This document shows, piece by piece, positions 35,471-43,630 of a stretch of DNA of 43,810 nt; the first letter of the stretch is position 1; each line of letters begins with the position of its first letter. The DNA lies in assembly GCA_023426345.1 (NCBI GenBank), contig JAFAAX010000079.1, positions 1 to 43,810 of the forward strand. Reading direction: 5' to 3'. This stretch comes from Actinomycetes bacterium. GTDB taxonomy: Bacteria; Actinomycetota; Actinomycetes; Actinomycetales; Actinomycetaceae. The position numbers and the translations under genes are program-made. The notes under the pieces were generated by a model. It saw nothing but the letters and a program-made list of their open reading frames with translations. It did no database searches and was not told where the DNA came from.

Positions 35471-37870
35471 TCATGCCTCCGCCACTGCGAGAGAGGCCAG
35501 AGGCCCACGGCCTCCGCGCCCGTTCTGGGACACGCCGGTCCGGCCGGCGATCACGGCCAGATCGAGGATCTCCGTCGCGCGGCCCTCGACGACCACCGTG
35601 GCGCCGGCGTAGGGCGAGCGCGACTCCTCGAGGTCCTCGCGCGTGTAGCGCGCGGTGTCCTCGATCCCGCCGACCACCAGGGCCAGACGCTGCCCCGCCG
35701 CCTCCGCGATGACGACGTCGAAGTCCTCCTCGGGGGCCGGCTCACCGGCGCCCATGACGTCGTCGAGCCGGACGACGTCCAGCAGATCGCCGCGGTACTG
35801 GATCGACTCGTGGCTGCCGACGTTCTCGACCAGGGAGGTGCTGAGGTGCTCCAGACGCTCGACGGCGTCGAGGTCGAGCGCCGCGCGGCGCCCATCGCCG
35901 GCGGTGACCACCAACAGCTGCCCGGCCCAGGCGTCAGCCGCAGCGTCGTCGCCGGCGGCGTCCTCCTGCTCGGCCGCCGTGCGCAGCGCGTCGCCCGCGA
36001 AGACGCGCCGGGCCAGGGCCTGGGCGTCCAGGATCAGCGAGATCGAGCCATCGCCCATCACCGTCGACCCGGAGTAGGGCCCCACGCCCGCGAGGCGGCC
36101 CGGAAGGGACTTGACGACGATCTCCTCGGAGCTGAGGACCTGGTCGACCACCACGCCGAAGCGCCGACCGTCCACCTGCAGGACGGCGATGATGCCCTGC
36201 CTGTCCTCCCCGCCGCTCCCCTGGTCGCACGCCTCCAGGCCCAGCACGTCGGAGAGCCGGACCAGCGGCAGCAGCGCGCCGCGCAACCGGTAGACCGGGG
36301 CCTTCCCCACATGCTCGACGCCGCCCGGCCGGTCCGGCGCGCCCAGCGCCACCAGCTCCAGGAGGTTGACCTGGGCCAGCGCGAAGACCTCCGAGGCGCA
36401 CCGCACCGTCAGCGCCGGCATGATCGCCAGCGTGAGCGGCAGGCGCATCCGCCACGTCGTCCCGCAGCCCCGCGTGCTCTCCAGGTCCACGGAGCCGCCG
36501 ATCGACTCGATGCTGGAGCGCACGACATCCATGCCGACGCCGCGCCCCGACACGTTCGTCACGGTCCGCGACGTCGAGAACCCGGGCTCGAACAGCAGGT
36601 CGCGGGCCTGCTGCAACGTGAGGTCGCGGACCTGCTCCGACGTGCGCAGCCCGCGGTCGACGGCGACGCGCCCGATGGCCGCCGGATCGATGCCGGCGCC
36701 GTCGTCGCTCACCTCGACGATCACCTGGCCGCCCACGTGGAGGGCGCGCAGGCGCACGGTGCCGCGCCGGGCCTTGCCGGCGGCCTCGCGCGCGGCGGGA
36801 GGCTCGATGCCGTGATCGATCGCGTTGCGCACCAGGTGGGTGAGCGGGTCGCCCAGGGCCTCGAGCAGGCTGCGGTCCAGCTCGGTGTCGCGCCCCTCCA
36901 TCACCAGATCGACCTCGCGGCCCAGCGAGTGGGAGACGTCGCGGACCAGGCGCGGCATCTTCGACCACACGTGGTCGATGGGCTGCATCCGGACCTTCAT
37001 CACCCCCTCCTGGAGGCCGTCCGCGATCACCTTGAGGCTCTGGACGGACCGGATGAGGGCCGCCGAGTCCTCGTCCGCGGCATCGGCCAGCGACATCGAC
37101 GCCCGGTCGATCTGGTTGCGCACCAGGATGAGCTCCCCGACCTCGCGGAGCAGCAGGTCCAGCAGCGACACGTTGACGCGGATCGTCGTGTCGGCGACCC
37201 CGTGCGCCGGGGCGTTCCCGGGCTCGGGGGTGGGGGCGGCAGGGGTCGGCGGGGCCGGGACGGATGCCGAGGCAGAGTCCGGGGCCGGGACGGAGGCCGA
37301 CGAGGGCGTCTCCCCGGTCGACGGCGGGGCGGCCTCAATCGAAGCGGACGGGGCATCGGCGTCCGCGCCGCGGACCGTGGTGGATGACGACGGCTCGGGG
37401 GCGGACGGGTCGGCGTCCGCCTGAGGCGCCGATTCGGCCAGGACCCCGGAGGCGTCAGGGGCGCCGGAGGCGTTCGGATCAGTGGCGCGGATCGCCTCGA
37501 TCGCGGTGATCGCGTCGGCGTCGTCCACGGAGTCCCCGGCGCCGCGCTCGATCGAGGCGAGCATCTCGCGGATGCGGTCGACGAGCATCAACAGCGCGTC
37601 GGCGGTCCTGCGGTCCATGACACGCGCGCCGTCGCGCAGCTCCGCAAGCAGGTTCTCCCCCGTGTGCGCCAAGTGCTGGAGCCTGCCGAGGCCGAGGAAC
37701 CCGCTGGTCCCCTTGATCGTGTGGACCGTGCGGAAGATGCTGGACAGCAGGTCCCGCGACCCCGGATCCGTCTCCAAGGCCACCAGATCCCGGTCTAGCT
37801 GGTCGAGGTTCTCATAGCTCTCGACCAGGAAGTCGGCGATGATGTCGCCCATGTCATCGGCGTCGTCCAC
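35471..37870 (-). CDS. cheA: Chemotaxis histidine kinase CheA
   Basis: This cytoplasmic kinase of about 799 residues phosphorylates CheY and CheB. The P1 domain has the phospho-accepting H50 (FRTVHTIKGTSGF). The usual P2 CheY-docking domain is missing, and a low-complexity Ala/Pro/Ser linker of about 110 residues takes its place. Dimerisation, ATPase (HLVRNAIDHG, DDGAGID, GRGVGMDVV) and CheW-like domains follow, then a second CheW-like domain in the last 120 or so residues. The start is placed at the GTG 37868-37870 because GGAGGG lies 7 nt upstream. An ATG at 37885 overlaps that ribosome site, and a frame extending to 38116 would run through the repeats. A CsrA-type target lies at the start codon. 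Confidence 0.94.
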   Translation of the reverse strand: MDDADDMGDIIADFLVESYENLDQLDRDLVALETDPGSRDLLSSIFRTVHTIKGTSGFLGLGRLQHLAHTGENLLAELRDGARVMDRRTADALLMLVDRIREMLASIERGAGDSVDDADAITAIEAIRATDPNASGAPDASGVLAESAPQADADPSAPEPSSSTTVRGADADAPSASIEAAPPSTGETPSSASVPAPDSASASVPAPPTPAAPTPEPGNAPAHGVADTTIRVNVSLLDLLLREVGELILVRNQIDRASMSLADAADEDSAALIRSVQSLKVIADGLQEGVMKVRMQPIDHVWSKMPRLVRDVSHSLGREVDLVMEGRDTELDRSLLEALGDPLTHLVRNAIDHGIEPPAAREAAGKARRGTVRLRALHVGGQVIVEVSDDGAGIDPAAIGRVAVDRGLRTSEQVRDLTLQQARDLLFEPGFSTSRTVTNVSGRGVGMDVVRSSIESIGGSVDLESTRGCGTTWRMRLPLTLAIMPALTVRCASEVFALAQVNLLELVALGAPDRPGGVEHVGKAPVYRLRGALLPLVRLSDVLGLEACDQGSGGEDRQGIIAVLQVDGRRFGVVVDQVLSSEEIVVKSLPGRLAGVGPYSGSTVMGDGSISLILDAQALARRVFAGDALRTAAEQEDAAGDDAAADAWAGQLLVVTAGDGRRAALDLDAVERLEHLSTSLVENVGSHESIQYRGDLLDVVRLDDVMGAGEPAPEEDFDVVIAEAAGQRLALVVGGIEDTARYTREDLEESRSPYAGATVVVEGRATEILDLAVIAGRTGVSQNGRGGRGPLASLAVAEA

Positions 37871-37875
37871 CGAAC

Positions 37876-37909
37876 CACCCTCCATGGCTACCGTCGGCAC
37901 ATCCTGTGC
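37876..37909 (-). promoter_or_regulatory. Candidate CsrA-binding pair over the cheA ribosome binding site
   Basis: In the cheA mRNA, GCAC-AGGAU-GUGC (37909-37897) forms a perfect 4-bp stem exposing GGA in the loop. The Shine-Dalgarno itself, AUGGAGGG (37885-37878), carries a second ANGGA. The two GGA cores are 21 nt apart. CsrA dimers typically bridge two such sites, one in a loop and one over the ribosome site, and block translation. csrA is the gene immediately upstream in this operon. Confidence 0.5.
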
Positions 37910-38080
37910 TCGATCCGTCAATCGGCGGAGGGCGCGCGCGGTTGAGGATTCCAGCGCCCCGCGCCCCGCGCGCCGTCGACCCCGGCCGTCCCTCTCCAGC
38001 GAGCTACGCCCGCGGCGCCATCCCCACCGACTGCTTCCAGCCCCGCGGCGTCCCTCAACCGTGGGCGGACACCCACACGA

Positions 38081-38163
38081 ACCGAACTCGACGCCGAACA
38101 GCACCGAACTCGGCACGGAACAGGACCGAACTCACGGCGAAAGAGCACCGAAGTCGCAGGCGG
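38081..38163 (+). repeat. 22-bp repeat array, locus 3
   Basis: Units start at 38081, 38103, 38125 and 38147. They read ACCGAACTCG (x2), ACCGAACTCA and ACCGAAGTCG, with tails ending GAACAGC, GAACAGG and AAAGAGC. The last unit merges into the G-rich tract. The first 1.5 units are identical to locus 2b. The array is oriented against the transcription of csrA and cheA. Confidence 0.85.
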
Positions 38164-38239
38164 AGGCGGGGGAAGGAGGGGCGGGAGGGGAGGGACGGGA
38201 GGGGGCGGGAGGGGCGGGGGCGGGAGGGGCGGGGGCGGG
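38159..38239 (+). repeat. G-run tract (potential G-quadruplex array)
   Basis: About 80 bp consist almost entirely of runs of 3-5 G separated by single A or C, for example GGGCGGGAGGGGCGGGGGC. More than a dozen G-runs of three or more lie on the plus strand, which is the template strand for csrA-cheA transcription. It could form several alternative quadruplexes, and the RNA would be C-rich. Confidence 0.8.
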
Positions 38240-38260
38240 CCCACCTCGACGGGCGGGCCG

Positions 38261-38515
38261 TCAGTGGCGGCGATGGCGCTTTGGCTCTCCGGTGGGACGG
38301 AGGCCCTGCAGCTCCTTGAGCGCCCCCTCGTCGAAGCGGACGGAGGCGTCGTTCGCGCGGGCGACGGCCTCGCGCACCTCGACCCGGTTGACCGGCACGT
38401 CCCGCGGCGCGTCGATGCCCAGGCGCACGGTGTCGCCGCGCACGTCGATGATGGTGATGACGATGTCATCCCCGATCATCACCTTCTCGCCCTCGCGGCG
38501 GCTCAGTACCAGCAC
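38261..38515 (-). CDS. csrA: Carbon storage regulator CsrA (translational regulator)
   Basis: This small RNA-binding homodimer of 84 residues blocks or stabilises mRNAs by binding GGA in hairpin loops. In Gram-positive bacteria it is tied to flagellar assembly through FliW. The core MLVLSRREGEKVMIGDDI and APRDVPVNRVEV carries the RNA-binding residues L4, R6 and R44. The C-terminus adds a basic tail (PKRHRRH). The GTG start (38513-38515) lies 10 bp after flhA, behind AGGA. No fliW gene is in this window. Confidence 0.95.
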   Translation of the reverse strand: MLVLSRREGEKVMIGDDIVITIIDVRGDTVRLGIDAPRDVPVNRVEVREAVARANDASVRFDEGALKELQGLRPTGEPKRHRRH

Positions 38516-38525
38516 TTGCGCAATC

Positions 38526-40610
38526 CTAAGCGCGCCGGGCCGCGGACGCCTGCTCCGCCACGGCGCCGGCGTGGACGCCGACCACCCCGACGGTGTCGAT
38601 CGGCACGCGCGTGGTGGCGACCTCGCCGTAGGACAGGACCGGCAGATGAGGAGCGGCCAGCACCGTCAGGCGGCTCAACGCCCGCCGGATCACCGGCGAG
38701 CACACCAGGGCGACCTGGTGGCCCGACTCCTCCGCCGCCGCGACGTCCGTGCGCACGGAGCTCATCAGCGCCTCGATCTGGTCGGGCGCCAAGGAGATCT
38801 GGGACGCCCCCTCGCGCCGGTGCAGGCCCTCGAGCATCACCTGCTCCGAGGGCGGGTCGAGCGTGAGCACGCGGAGCACTCCCCCGTCGATGCAGCGCGA
38901 GACGATGACGTCGCCGAGCGCCAGGCGGGCGGCCTCGGCCAGGTCCTCCGTGGCGGTGGTGGTCTTCGCGCGCATCGACAGCGCCTCGTAGATCCGTCCG
39001 AGGTCGCGCACGGGCACCTGCTCCTCGAGGAGCGCCTGGAGCACCCGCTGGATGTCGCCGAGCCCCAGGACGGTGGGCACGAGCTCCTCGACCAGCGAGG
39101 GGTCGTCCTCCTTGAGCCTCTCGTTGCGCAGCCGCACGTCCTCGCGGGTGAGCAGGCTGGCGGCGTGGTCGGTGACGACGGAGGACAGGTGGGTGACGAC
39201 CAGCGACACGCGGTCGACCACCGTGGCCCCCGACGCCTCGGCGACGTGCGCGAGCTCCTGGGGGATCCATCGTCCGGACAGTCCGAAGACCGGTTCGACC
39301 ACCTGCGACCCCGGCAGGTCGTCGAGGCCGTCCCCCAGCGCCAGGACGCGGCCCGCGGGGGCCTCGCCGCGGGCGACCTCCACGCCGTGGAGATGGACCG
39401 CGTAGGTCGAGGGCGGCAGGTCGACGGAGTCCCGGGTGCGCACCGGCGGCATGACGAGGCCCAGGTCCAGGGCGATCTTGCGGCGCAGAATCCGGATCCG
39501 CCCGAGCAGGTCGTCGTCGGCGCCGCCGCGGACCATCGAGACGAGGTCGGGGGCGAGCAGCACTTCGAGGGGGCGCACGCCCATCTCCTCGACGAGGGCG
39601 GACGCCGCCTCCTCGGGCGAGGGCGCGGCCGCGGGGGCCGGGGCGCCGGCCTCGTCGTCCTCGGCCCGCTGCTGGCGGCCCACCCACTGGGCGCCGATGA
39701 GCAGGAGGGCCCCCACGACGATGAACGGCAGCTTCGGGATGCCCGGGATGACGGCGATCACGAGGGCCGCGGCGCCCGCGATGGTCATCGCCGTGCACGA
39801 CTGGATGAGCTGGCGGCCGGCGGCCGTGCCCATGTCCTCGTCCGCGGAGGCCCGCGTGACGACGAGGCCGGTGGACACGGACATCAGCAGGGCGGGGATC
39901 TGGGTGACCAGCCCGTCGCCGATGGTGAGCATCGAGTAGGTCTGCAGGGCGTCGCCCGCGGACATGCCCTTCTGGACCATTCCGATGACGAACCCGCCGA
40001 GGAGGTTGATGAGCGTGATGACCAGGCCGGCGATGGCATCGCCCTTGACGAACTTCGAGCCGCCGTCCATCGCCCCGTAGAAGTCGGCCTCGGCGGCGAC
40101 CTCGGCGCGCCGACGCCGCGCCTCCTTCTCGTCGATGAGCCCCGAGTTGAGGTCCGCGTCGATGGCCATCTGCTTGCCCGGCATGGCGTCCAGCGTGAAG
40201 CGCGCGCCGACCTCGGCGGAGCGCCCCGCGCCGTTGGTGACGACCACGAACTGGATGACGACCAGGATGAGGAAGATGACCAGGCCGATGACGATCGAGC
40301 CGCCGACCACGAAGTGGCCGAACGCGGAGATCACCTCTCCGGCGTAGGCGTCGCGCAGGACCAGGCGCGTGGAGGCGACGTTGAGGCCCAGCCGGAACAG
40401 CGTGAACACGAGCACCAGCGAGGGGAAGACGGAGAAGTCCAGGGGCCTGCGGATCGACATCGTCGTGAGGAGCACCAGGATCGACAGCGTGATGTTGAGC
40501 GCGAGCAGGATGTCCAGCATCCCGGCGGGGATCGGCACGACCAGGAGGAAGACGATGGCGACCACGCCGATGGGGGTGGCCAGCTGCTGGATCCGCGTGT
40601 TGAGACTCAC
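38526..40610 (-). CDS. flhA: Flagellar type III export gate protein FlhA
   Basis: This 694-residue integral membrane protein of the flagellar export gate has about eight N-terminal transmembrane helices with the conserved GLNVASTRLVL, GNGAGR-like TNGAGRSAEVGARF and the FHIPEP-type FTLDAMPGKQMAIDADLNSG. A large cytoplasmic domain (from about 345) docks chaperone-substrate complexes. The GTG start (40608-40610) overlaps the flhB stop (GTGA). The stop is TAG, in an operon that otherwise mostly uses TGA. Confidence 0.97.
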   Translation of the reverse strand: MSLNTRIQQLATPIGVVAIVFLLVVPIPAGMLDILLALNITLSILVLLTTMSIRRPLDFSVFPSLVLVFTLFRLGLNVASTRLVLRDAYAGEVISAFGHFVVGGSIVIGLVIFLILVVIQFVVVTNGAGRSAEVGARFTLDAMPGKQMAIDADLNSGLIDEKEARRRRAEVAAEADFYGAMDGGSKFVKGDAIAGLVITLINLLGGFVIGMVQKGMSAGDALQTYSMLTIGDGLVTQIPALLMSVSTGLVVTRASADEDMGTAAGRQLIQSCTAMTIAGAAALVIAVIPGIPKLPFIVVGALLLIGAQWVGRQQRAEDDEAGAPAPAAAPSPEEAASALVEEMGVRPLEVLLAPDLVSMVRGGADDDLLGRIRILRRKIALDLGLVMPPVRTRDSVDLPPSTYAVHLHGVEVARGEAPAGRVLALGDGLDDLPGSQVVEPVFGLSGRWIPQELAHVAEASGATVVDRVSLVVTHLSSVVTDHAASLLTREDVRLRNERLKEDDPSLVEELVPTVLGLGDIQRVLQALLEEQVPVRDLGRIYEALSMRAKTTTATEDLAEAARLALGDVIVSRCIDGGVLRVLTLDPPSEQVMLEGLHRREGASQISLAPDQIEALMSSVRTDVAAAEESGHQVALVCSPVIRRALSRLTVLAAPHLPVLSYGEVATTRVPIDTVGVVGVHAGAVAEQASAARRA

Positions 40611-41785
40611 GGCTGCTCCTTCGGGTCGGTGCGGGACGGCGGCTGGGACGAGGGCGGCGCGGGCGGGACAGGCGACAGGAACGCCGACGAGGGCGGCGCG
40701 GGCGGCGGCATCCGATGGGTGCCCGCCGAGGCGCCCCGGCGGCGCAGCGCCATGACGAAGGCGAGGACGCGGGCGACGTCGGTGTAGAGGTCGGGCGGGA
40801 TGAAGGCCCCGACCTCGCAGGCGTCGATGAGCGCGTGGGCCAGGGGGACGTCCTCGACGATGGCGACGCGGTGGTCGACGGCCGCCTGCTTGATGCGCTC
40901 GGCCACGGTGCCGCGGCCCTTCGCGATCACGCGCGGCGGGCCGTCGCCGGGGCGGTAGCGCAAGGCGATGGCGAGGTGGGTCGGGTTGACCACCACGACG
41001 TCCGCGCCGGCGACGTCGGCGATCATGCGGCGCCGGCCCATGGCGCGCTGGCGCGCGCGGATCTCCTGCTTGACCTGCGGGTTGCCCTCGGAGTTCTTCA
41101 GCTCGTCCTTGATCTCGCGCTTCGTCATGCGCGACTGCTTCTTGTTGCGGCGCATGACGACGACCACGTCCGCGACGGCCAGGACGATGCCCGCGCCCAC
41201 GGCGGTCCACATCAGCGTGGTGACGTGGCTCTGGACGACGGAGAGCAGCTGGCGCAGCGTGAGCAGCCCGGAGGCCCGGACCAGCGGGATCATCGCGGAC
41301 ACAGACACGTACAGGACGAGGCCGATGACGGCCGTCTTCAGGAGGTCGGTGAGGCCCTTCCACCAGGCGGCCAGGCCGAAGGAGCGCTTGAAGCCGGTGA
41401 CGGGGCTGATGCGTTTGAGCTGGGGCTTCACCCGTTTGCCGGCGACGTGGACGCCGCCCTGGACCACGGACACGACGACGACGGTGAGCGCGACGGCCAG
41501 GAGCATCGGCGCCAGGATGCCGGGCAGCTCCGCCAGGGCGCGGCCGAACGTCCGCACGGCGTCGTGCGGGTCAGGGTTGCGGATCGCGGGTCCGATCAGC
41601 CCCGTCATGGTCGTCATCGAGGCGTGGAGGTGGCGGACGACGCCGGGGAGCATGACGGCCGCCGCCCCGACGCCCGCCCACGTCTGGAGGTCCTGGGAGC
41701 GCCCGAGGCCGCCCTCGGCGCGGACCTTCTTCATGTGCTCGGGAGTGGCCTGCTCCGTGCGCTCCTGGCTGTCGGCGTTGCTCAT
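40607..41785 (-). CDS. flhB: Flagellar type III export switch protein FlhB
   Basis: This 392-residue membrane protein switches export specificity from hook to filament through autocleavage at NPTH (267-270). Four transmembrane regions lie in the first 210 residues, followed by the KREIKDELKNSEGNP linker. The C-terminus has a Pro-rich tail with a repeated PPAPPSS motif, encoded by a 39-bp tandem duplication (about 40647-40705). The ATG (41783-41785) overlaps the fliR stop (ATGA). Confidence 0.97.
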   Translation of the reverse strand: MSNADSQERTEQATPEHMKKVRAEGGLGRSQDLQTWAGVGAAAVMLPGVVRHLHASMTTMTGLIGPAIRNPDPHDAVRTFGRALAELPGILAPMLLAVALTVVVVSVVQGGVHVAGKRVKPQLKRISPVTGFKRSFGLAAWWKGLTDLLKTAVIGLVLYVSVSAMIPLVRASGLLTLRQLLSVVQSHVTTLMWTAVGAGIVLAVADVVVVMRRNKKQSRMTKREIKDELKNSEGNPQVKQEIRARQRAMGRRRMIADVAGADVVVVNPTHLAIALRYRPGDGPPRVIAKGRGTVAERIKQAAVDHRVAIVEDVPLAHALIDACEVGAFIPPDLYTDVARVLAFVMALRRRGASAGTHRMPPPAPPSSAFLSPVPPAPPSSQPPSRTDPKEQP

Positions 41786-42522
41786 CGCTGCCCCAGCATG
41801 AGGTCGACGGCGTGGGAGGTGAGGCCGGAGACGGCCTGGGGCAGCGTGACGACGGCCAGCGATCCCAGGGCCAGCGTGAGGAGGATCTTCAGCGGGAAGC
41901 CCATGGCGAAGGCGTTGAGGGAGGGGGCGACGCGGGTGAGCAGGCCCAGCCCCAGGTCGGCCAGGAACAGCACGGCGATGAGCGGCCCGGCGATCTGGAG
42001 GGCCGCCACCATGAGGTCGGGGAGCTCGCGGGTGAGGACGTCGGCCAGGCTCTTGACGTCGAGCACGGCCCCCGGCGGGATCGCCGTGAAGCTCCGGGCG
42101 AAGCCGATGAGGAGCATCTGGTAGCCGTCGGAGGCGAACAGCAGCACGGTGGCGATCAGCAGGTAGAACCGCCCGAAGGGGCCGTTCTGCGAGGACGTCA
42201 ACGGGTCGTAGGCCTCGGCCAGCTGGAAACCTCCCAGCTGGTCGATCATGTGGCCGGCGGTCTGGACGGCCGCGAGGACGGTGGCGATGAGGAGCCCCAG
42301 TCCGGCGCCCAGGGCGACCTCGGTGACCATCCCCACGATGAAGGCGCCCGTCCCCGCGGGGGCCGTCCGCCCCGGCGCCAGGCACACGCCCAGCAGGACG
42401 CCCATCATCGCCTTGACGGACGTCGGGATGCCCCCGTGGGAGAAGGGGGGCGCGGCGAACAGGAAGGCCGTCGTGCGCGCGCACACCAGGGCGAACGGCG
42501 CGATCTGGGCGAGGAGATCCAT
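41782..42522 (-). CDS. fliR: Flagellar export gate protein FliR
   Basis: This polytopic component of the FliPQR export gate has 246 residues and about six spans, with PFSHGGIPTSVKAMM, GHMIDQLGGFQLAEAYDP and AGPLIAVLFLADLGLGLLTR. The ATG at 42520-42522 is chosen because GGGGAGG lies 5 nt upstream. The GTG two codons earlier sits inside that ribosome site and overlaps the fliQ stop. Confidence 0.96.
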   Translation of the reverse strand: MDLLAQIAPFALVCARTTAFLFAAPPFSHGGIPTSVKAMMGVLLGVCLAPGRTAPAGTGAFIVGMVTEVALGAGLGLLIATVLAAVQTAGHMIDQLGGFQLAEAYDPLTSSQNGPFGRFYLLIATVLLFASDGYQMLLIGFARSFTAIPPGAVLDVKSLADVLTRELPDLMVAALQIAGPLIAVLFLADLGLGLLTRVAPSLNAFAMGFPLKILLTLALGSLAVVTLPQAVSGLTSHAVDLMLGQR

Positions 42523-42524
42523 GG

Positions 42525-42797
42525 TCACCTCCCCAGCAGGCCGGGGATCTGGCTGAACATCAGCTGGGTCGAGGACACCAGCTGCGTGAGCATCCAGTTG
42601 CCGGCCAGGACGATGACGACGGCCACGGCGATGAGCTTCGGCACGAAGCTCAGGGTGACGTCCTGGACCTGGGTGAGGGATTGCAGCAGGGAGACCAGCA
42701 GGCCGACCGCCAGGGCGGCGACGAGGATCGGGAGCGCCAGCTTGGAGGCCAGCGCGAGCGCCTGGGAGGCGATGTCCATGACGTCGGCGGTGGTCAT
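42525..42797 (-). CDS. fliQ: Flagellar export gate protein FliQ
   Basis: This 90-residue protein with two transmembrane helices has the FliQ pattern LALPILVAALAVGLLVSLLQ, QVQDVTLSFVPKL and GNWML. It packs around FliP in the export gate. The ATG overlaps the fliP stop by one base (TGATG), indicating coupled translation. Confidence 0.96.
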   Translation of the reverse strand: MTTADVMDIASQALALASKLALPILVAALAVGLLVSLLQSLTQVQDVTLSFVPKLIAVAVVIVLAGNWMLTQLVSSTQLMFSQIPGLLGR

Positions 42798-43630
42798 CAG
42801 TAACTCGCCACCAGGTTCGTCAGGATGAGGGACCAGCCGTCGACCAGGACGAACAGGAGGATCTTGAAGGGCAGCGCGATCATCACGGGCGGCAGCATCA
42901 TCATGCCCATCGACATGAGCACGGAGGCGACGACCAGGTCGATGATGAGGAAGGGCACGAAGACGACGAAGCCGATGATGAAGGCGGCGCGCAGCTCGGA
43001 GAGCATGAAGGCGGGGATCAGCGTCTGCATCCCGACGTCGGCGGGGCTGGCGGGGTTGGGCTGGCCGGCGGCCCGGGTGAGCAGGGCGATGTCCTCCTGT
43101 CGGGTGTGGGCGCTCATGAAGTCGTGGAGGGGCCCCATCGCGGCCGTGATCGCGTCGGAGAACGGGATGGTCCCCGCCAGGTAGGGCTGGATCGCGGCGT
43201 CGTTGATGTCGGAGAGGACGGGCGCCATGATGAACAGGGAGAGGAACAGGGCCAGGCCCGCCAGCACCTGGTTCGGGGGCACCCCCTGGAGGCCCAGCGC
43301 GTTGCGGGTGAGGGACAGGACGACGAAGATCTTCGTGAAGCTCGTCATCATGAGGATCAGCGAGGGCGCGACGGCCAGCACGGTGGTGGCCGCCAGGATC
43401 ATGAGGGTCGTCGAGGGCGTCGTCTGCGCGCCGTTGACGGTGATGTCGATCGTCGGCGGCGTCGGGTCGGTGGGCGGCGTCGGATCCGTCGGGTCGGCCA
43501 GGGCGGCGCGCACGGAGAGGACGCAGAGGAGCCCCAGCACCAGGGAGACGAGCAGCACGAGGCGCCGCGCGCGACGCGACCGGTCGGCGCGGGACGCGGG
43601 CTCGTCCGCCGGGCGCCGGCGCGTGCTCAT
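42797..43630 (-). CDS. fliP: Flagellar export gate protein FliP
   Basis: This 277-residue protein has an N-terminal signal/first helix (LVLLVSLVLGLLCVLS), a short Pro/Thr-rich segment (DPTDPTPPTDPTPP), then the FliP core: LMMTSFTKIFVVLSLTRNALG, PPNQVLAGLALFLS, FMLSELRAAFIIGF and MGMMMLPPVMIALPFKILLF. The ATG at 43628-43630 follows AGGGAGA and overlaps the upstream stop (ATGA). An in-frame start at 43687 would lie within the preceding gene. Confidence 0.96.
   Translation of the reverse strand: MSTRRRPADEPASRADRSRRARRLVLLVSLVLGLLCVLSVRAALADPTDPTPPTDPTPPTIDITVNGAQTTPSTTLMILAATTVLAVAPSLILMMTSFTKIFVVLSLTRNALGLQGVPPNQVLAGLALFLSLFIMAPVLSDINDAAIQPYLAGTIPFSDAITAAMGPLHDFMSAHTRQEDIALLTRAAGQPNPASPADVGMQTLIPAFMLSELRAAFIIGFVVFVPFLIIDLVVASVLMSMGMMMLPPVMIALPFKILLFVLVDGWSLILTNLVASY

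Larger units (their letters stand above)
37871..38260 (-). other. csrA-cheA intergenic leader
   Basis: This 390-bp gap is the only large gap in the flagellar-chemotaxis operon. In transcription order it holds a G-run tract (C-rich in the RNA), the 22-bp array of locus 3, about 170 bp with no feature I recognise, and the GGA hairpin plus Shine-Dalgarno of cheA. It may host a promoter for the che genes, but I see no convincing -35/-10 pair. Confidence 0.6.

Noticed and set aside
37900..37935. A cheA promoter starting from the TTGACG hexamer near 37916-37921 (minus strand)
   Set aside because: No acceptable -10 occurs at 16-19 bp, and the similarity of GCCGACGG to a flagellar sigma -10 is incomplete with no matching -35.
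37871..38116. N-terminal extension of CheA to an in-frame start at 38116
   Set aside because: It would translate through the non-triplet 22-bp repeat array and a Pro/Arg-rich stretch. The GTG at 37870 has a proper ribosome site and begins just before the P1 domain.
40647..40705. Tandem 39-bp repeat as a separate intergenic element
   Set aside because: It lies within the flhB reading frame and simply encodes a repeated PPAPPSS segment in the Pro-rich tail.
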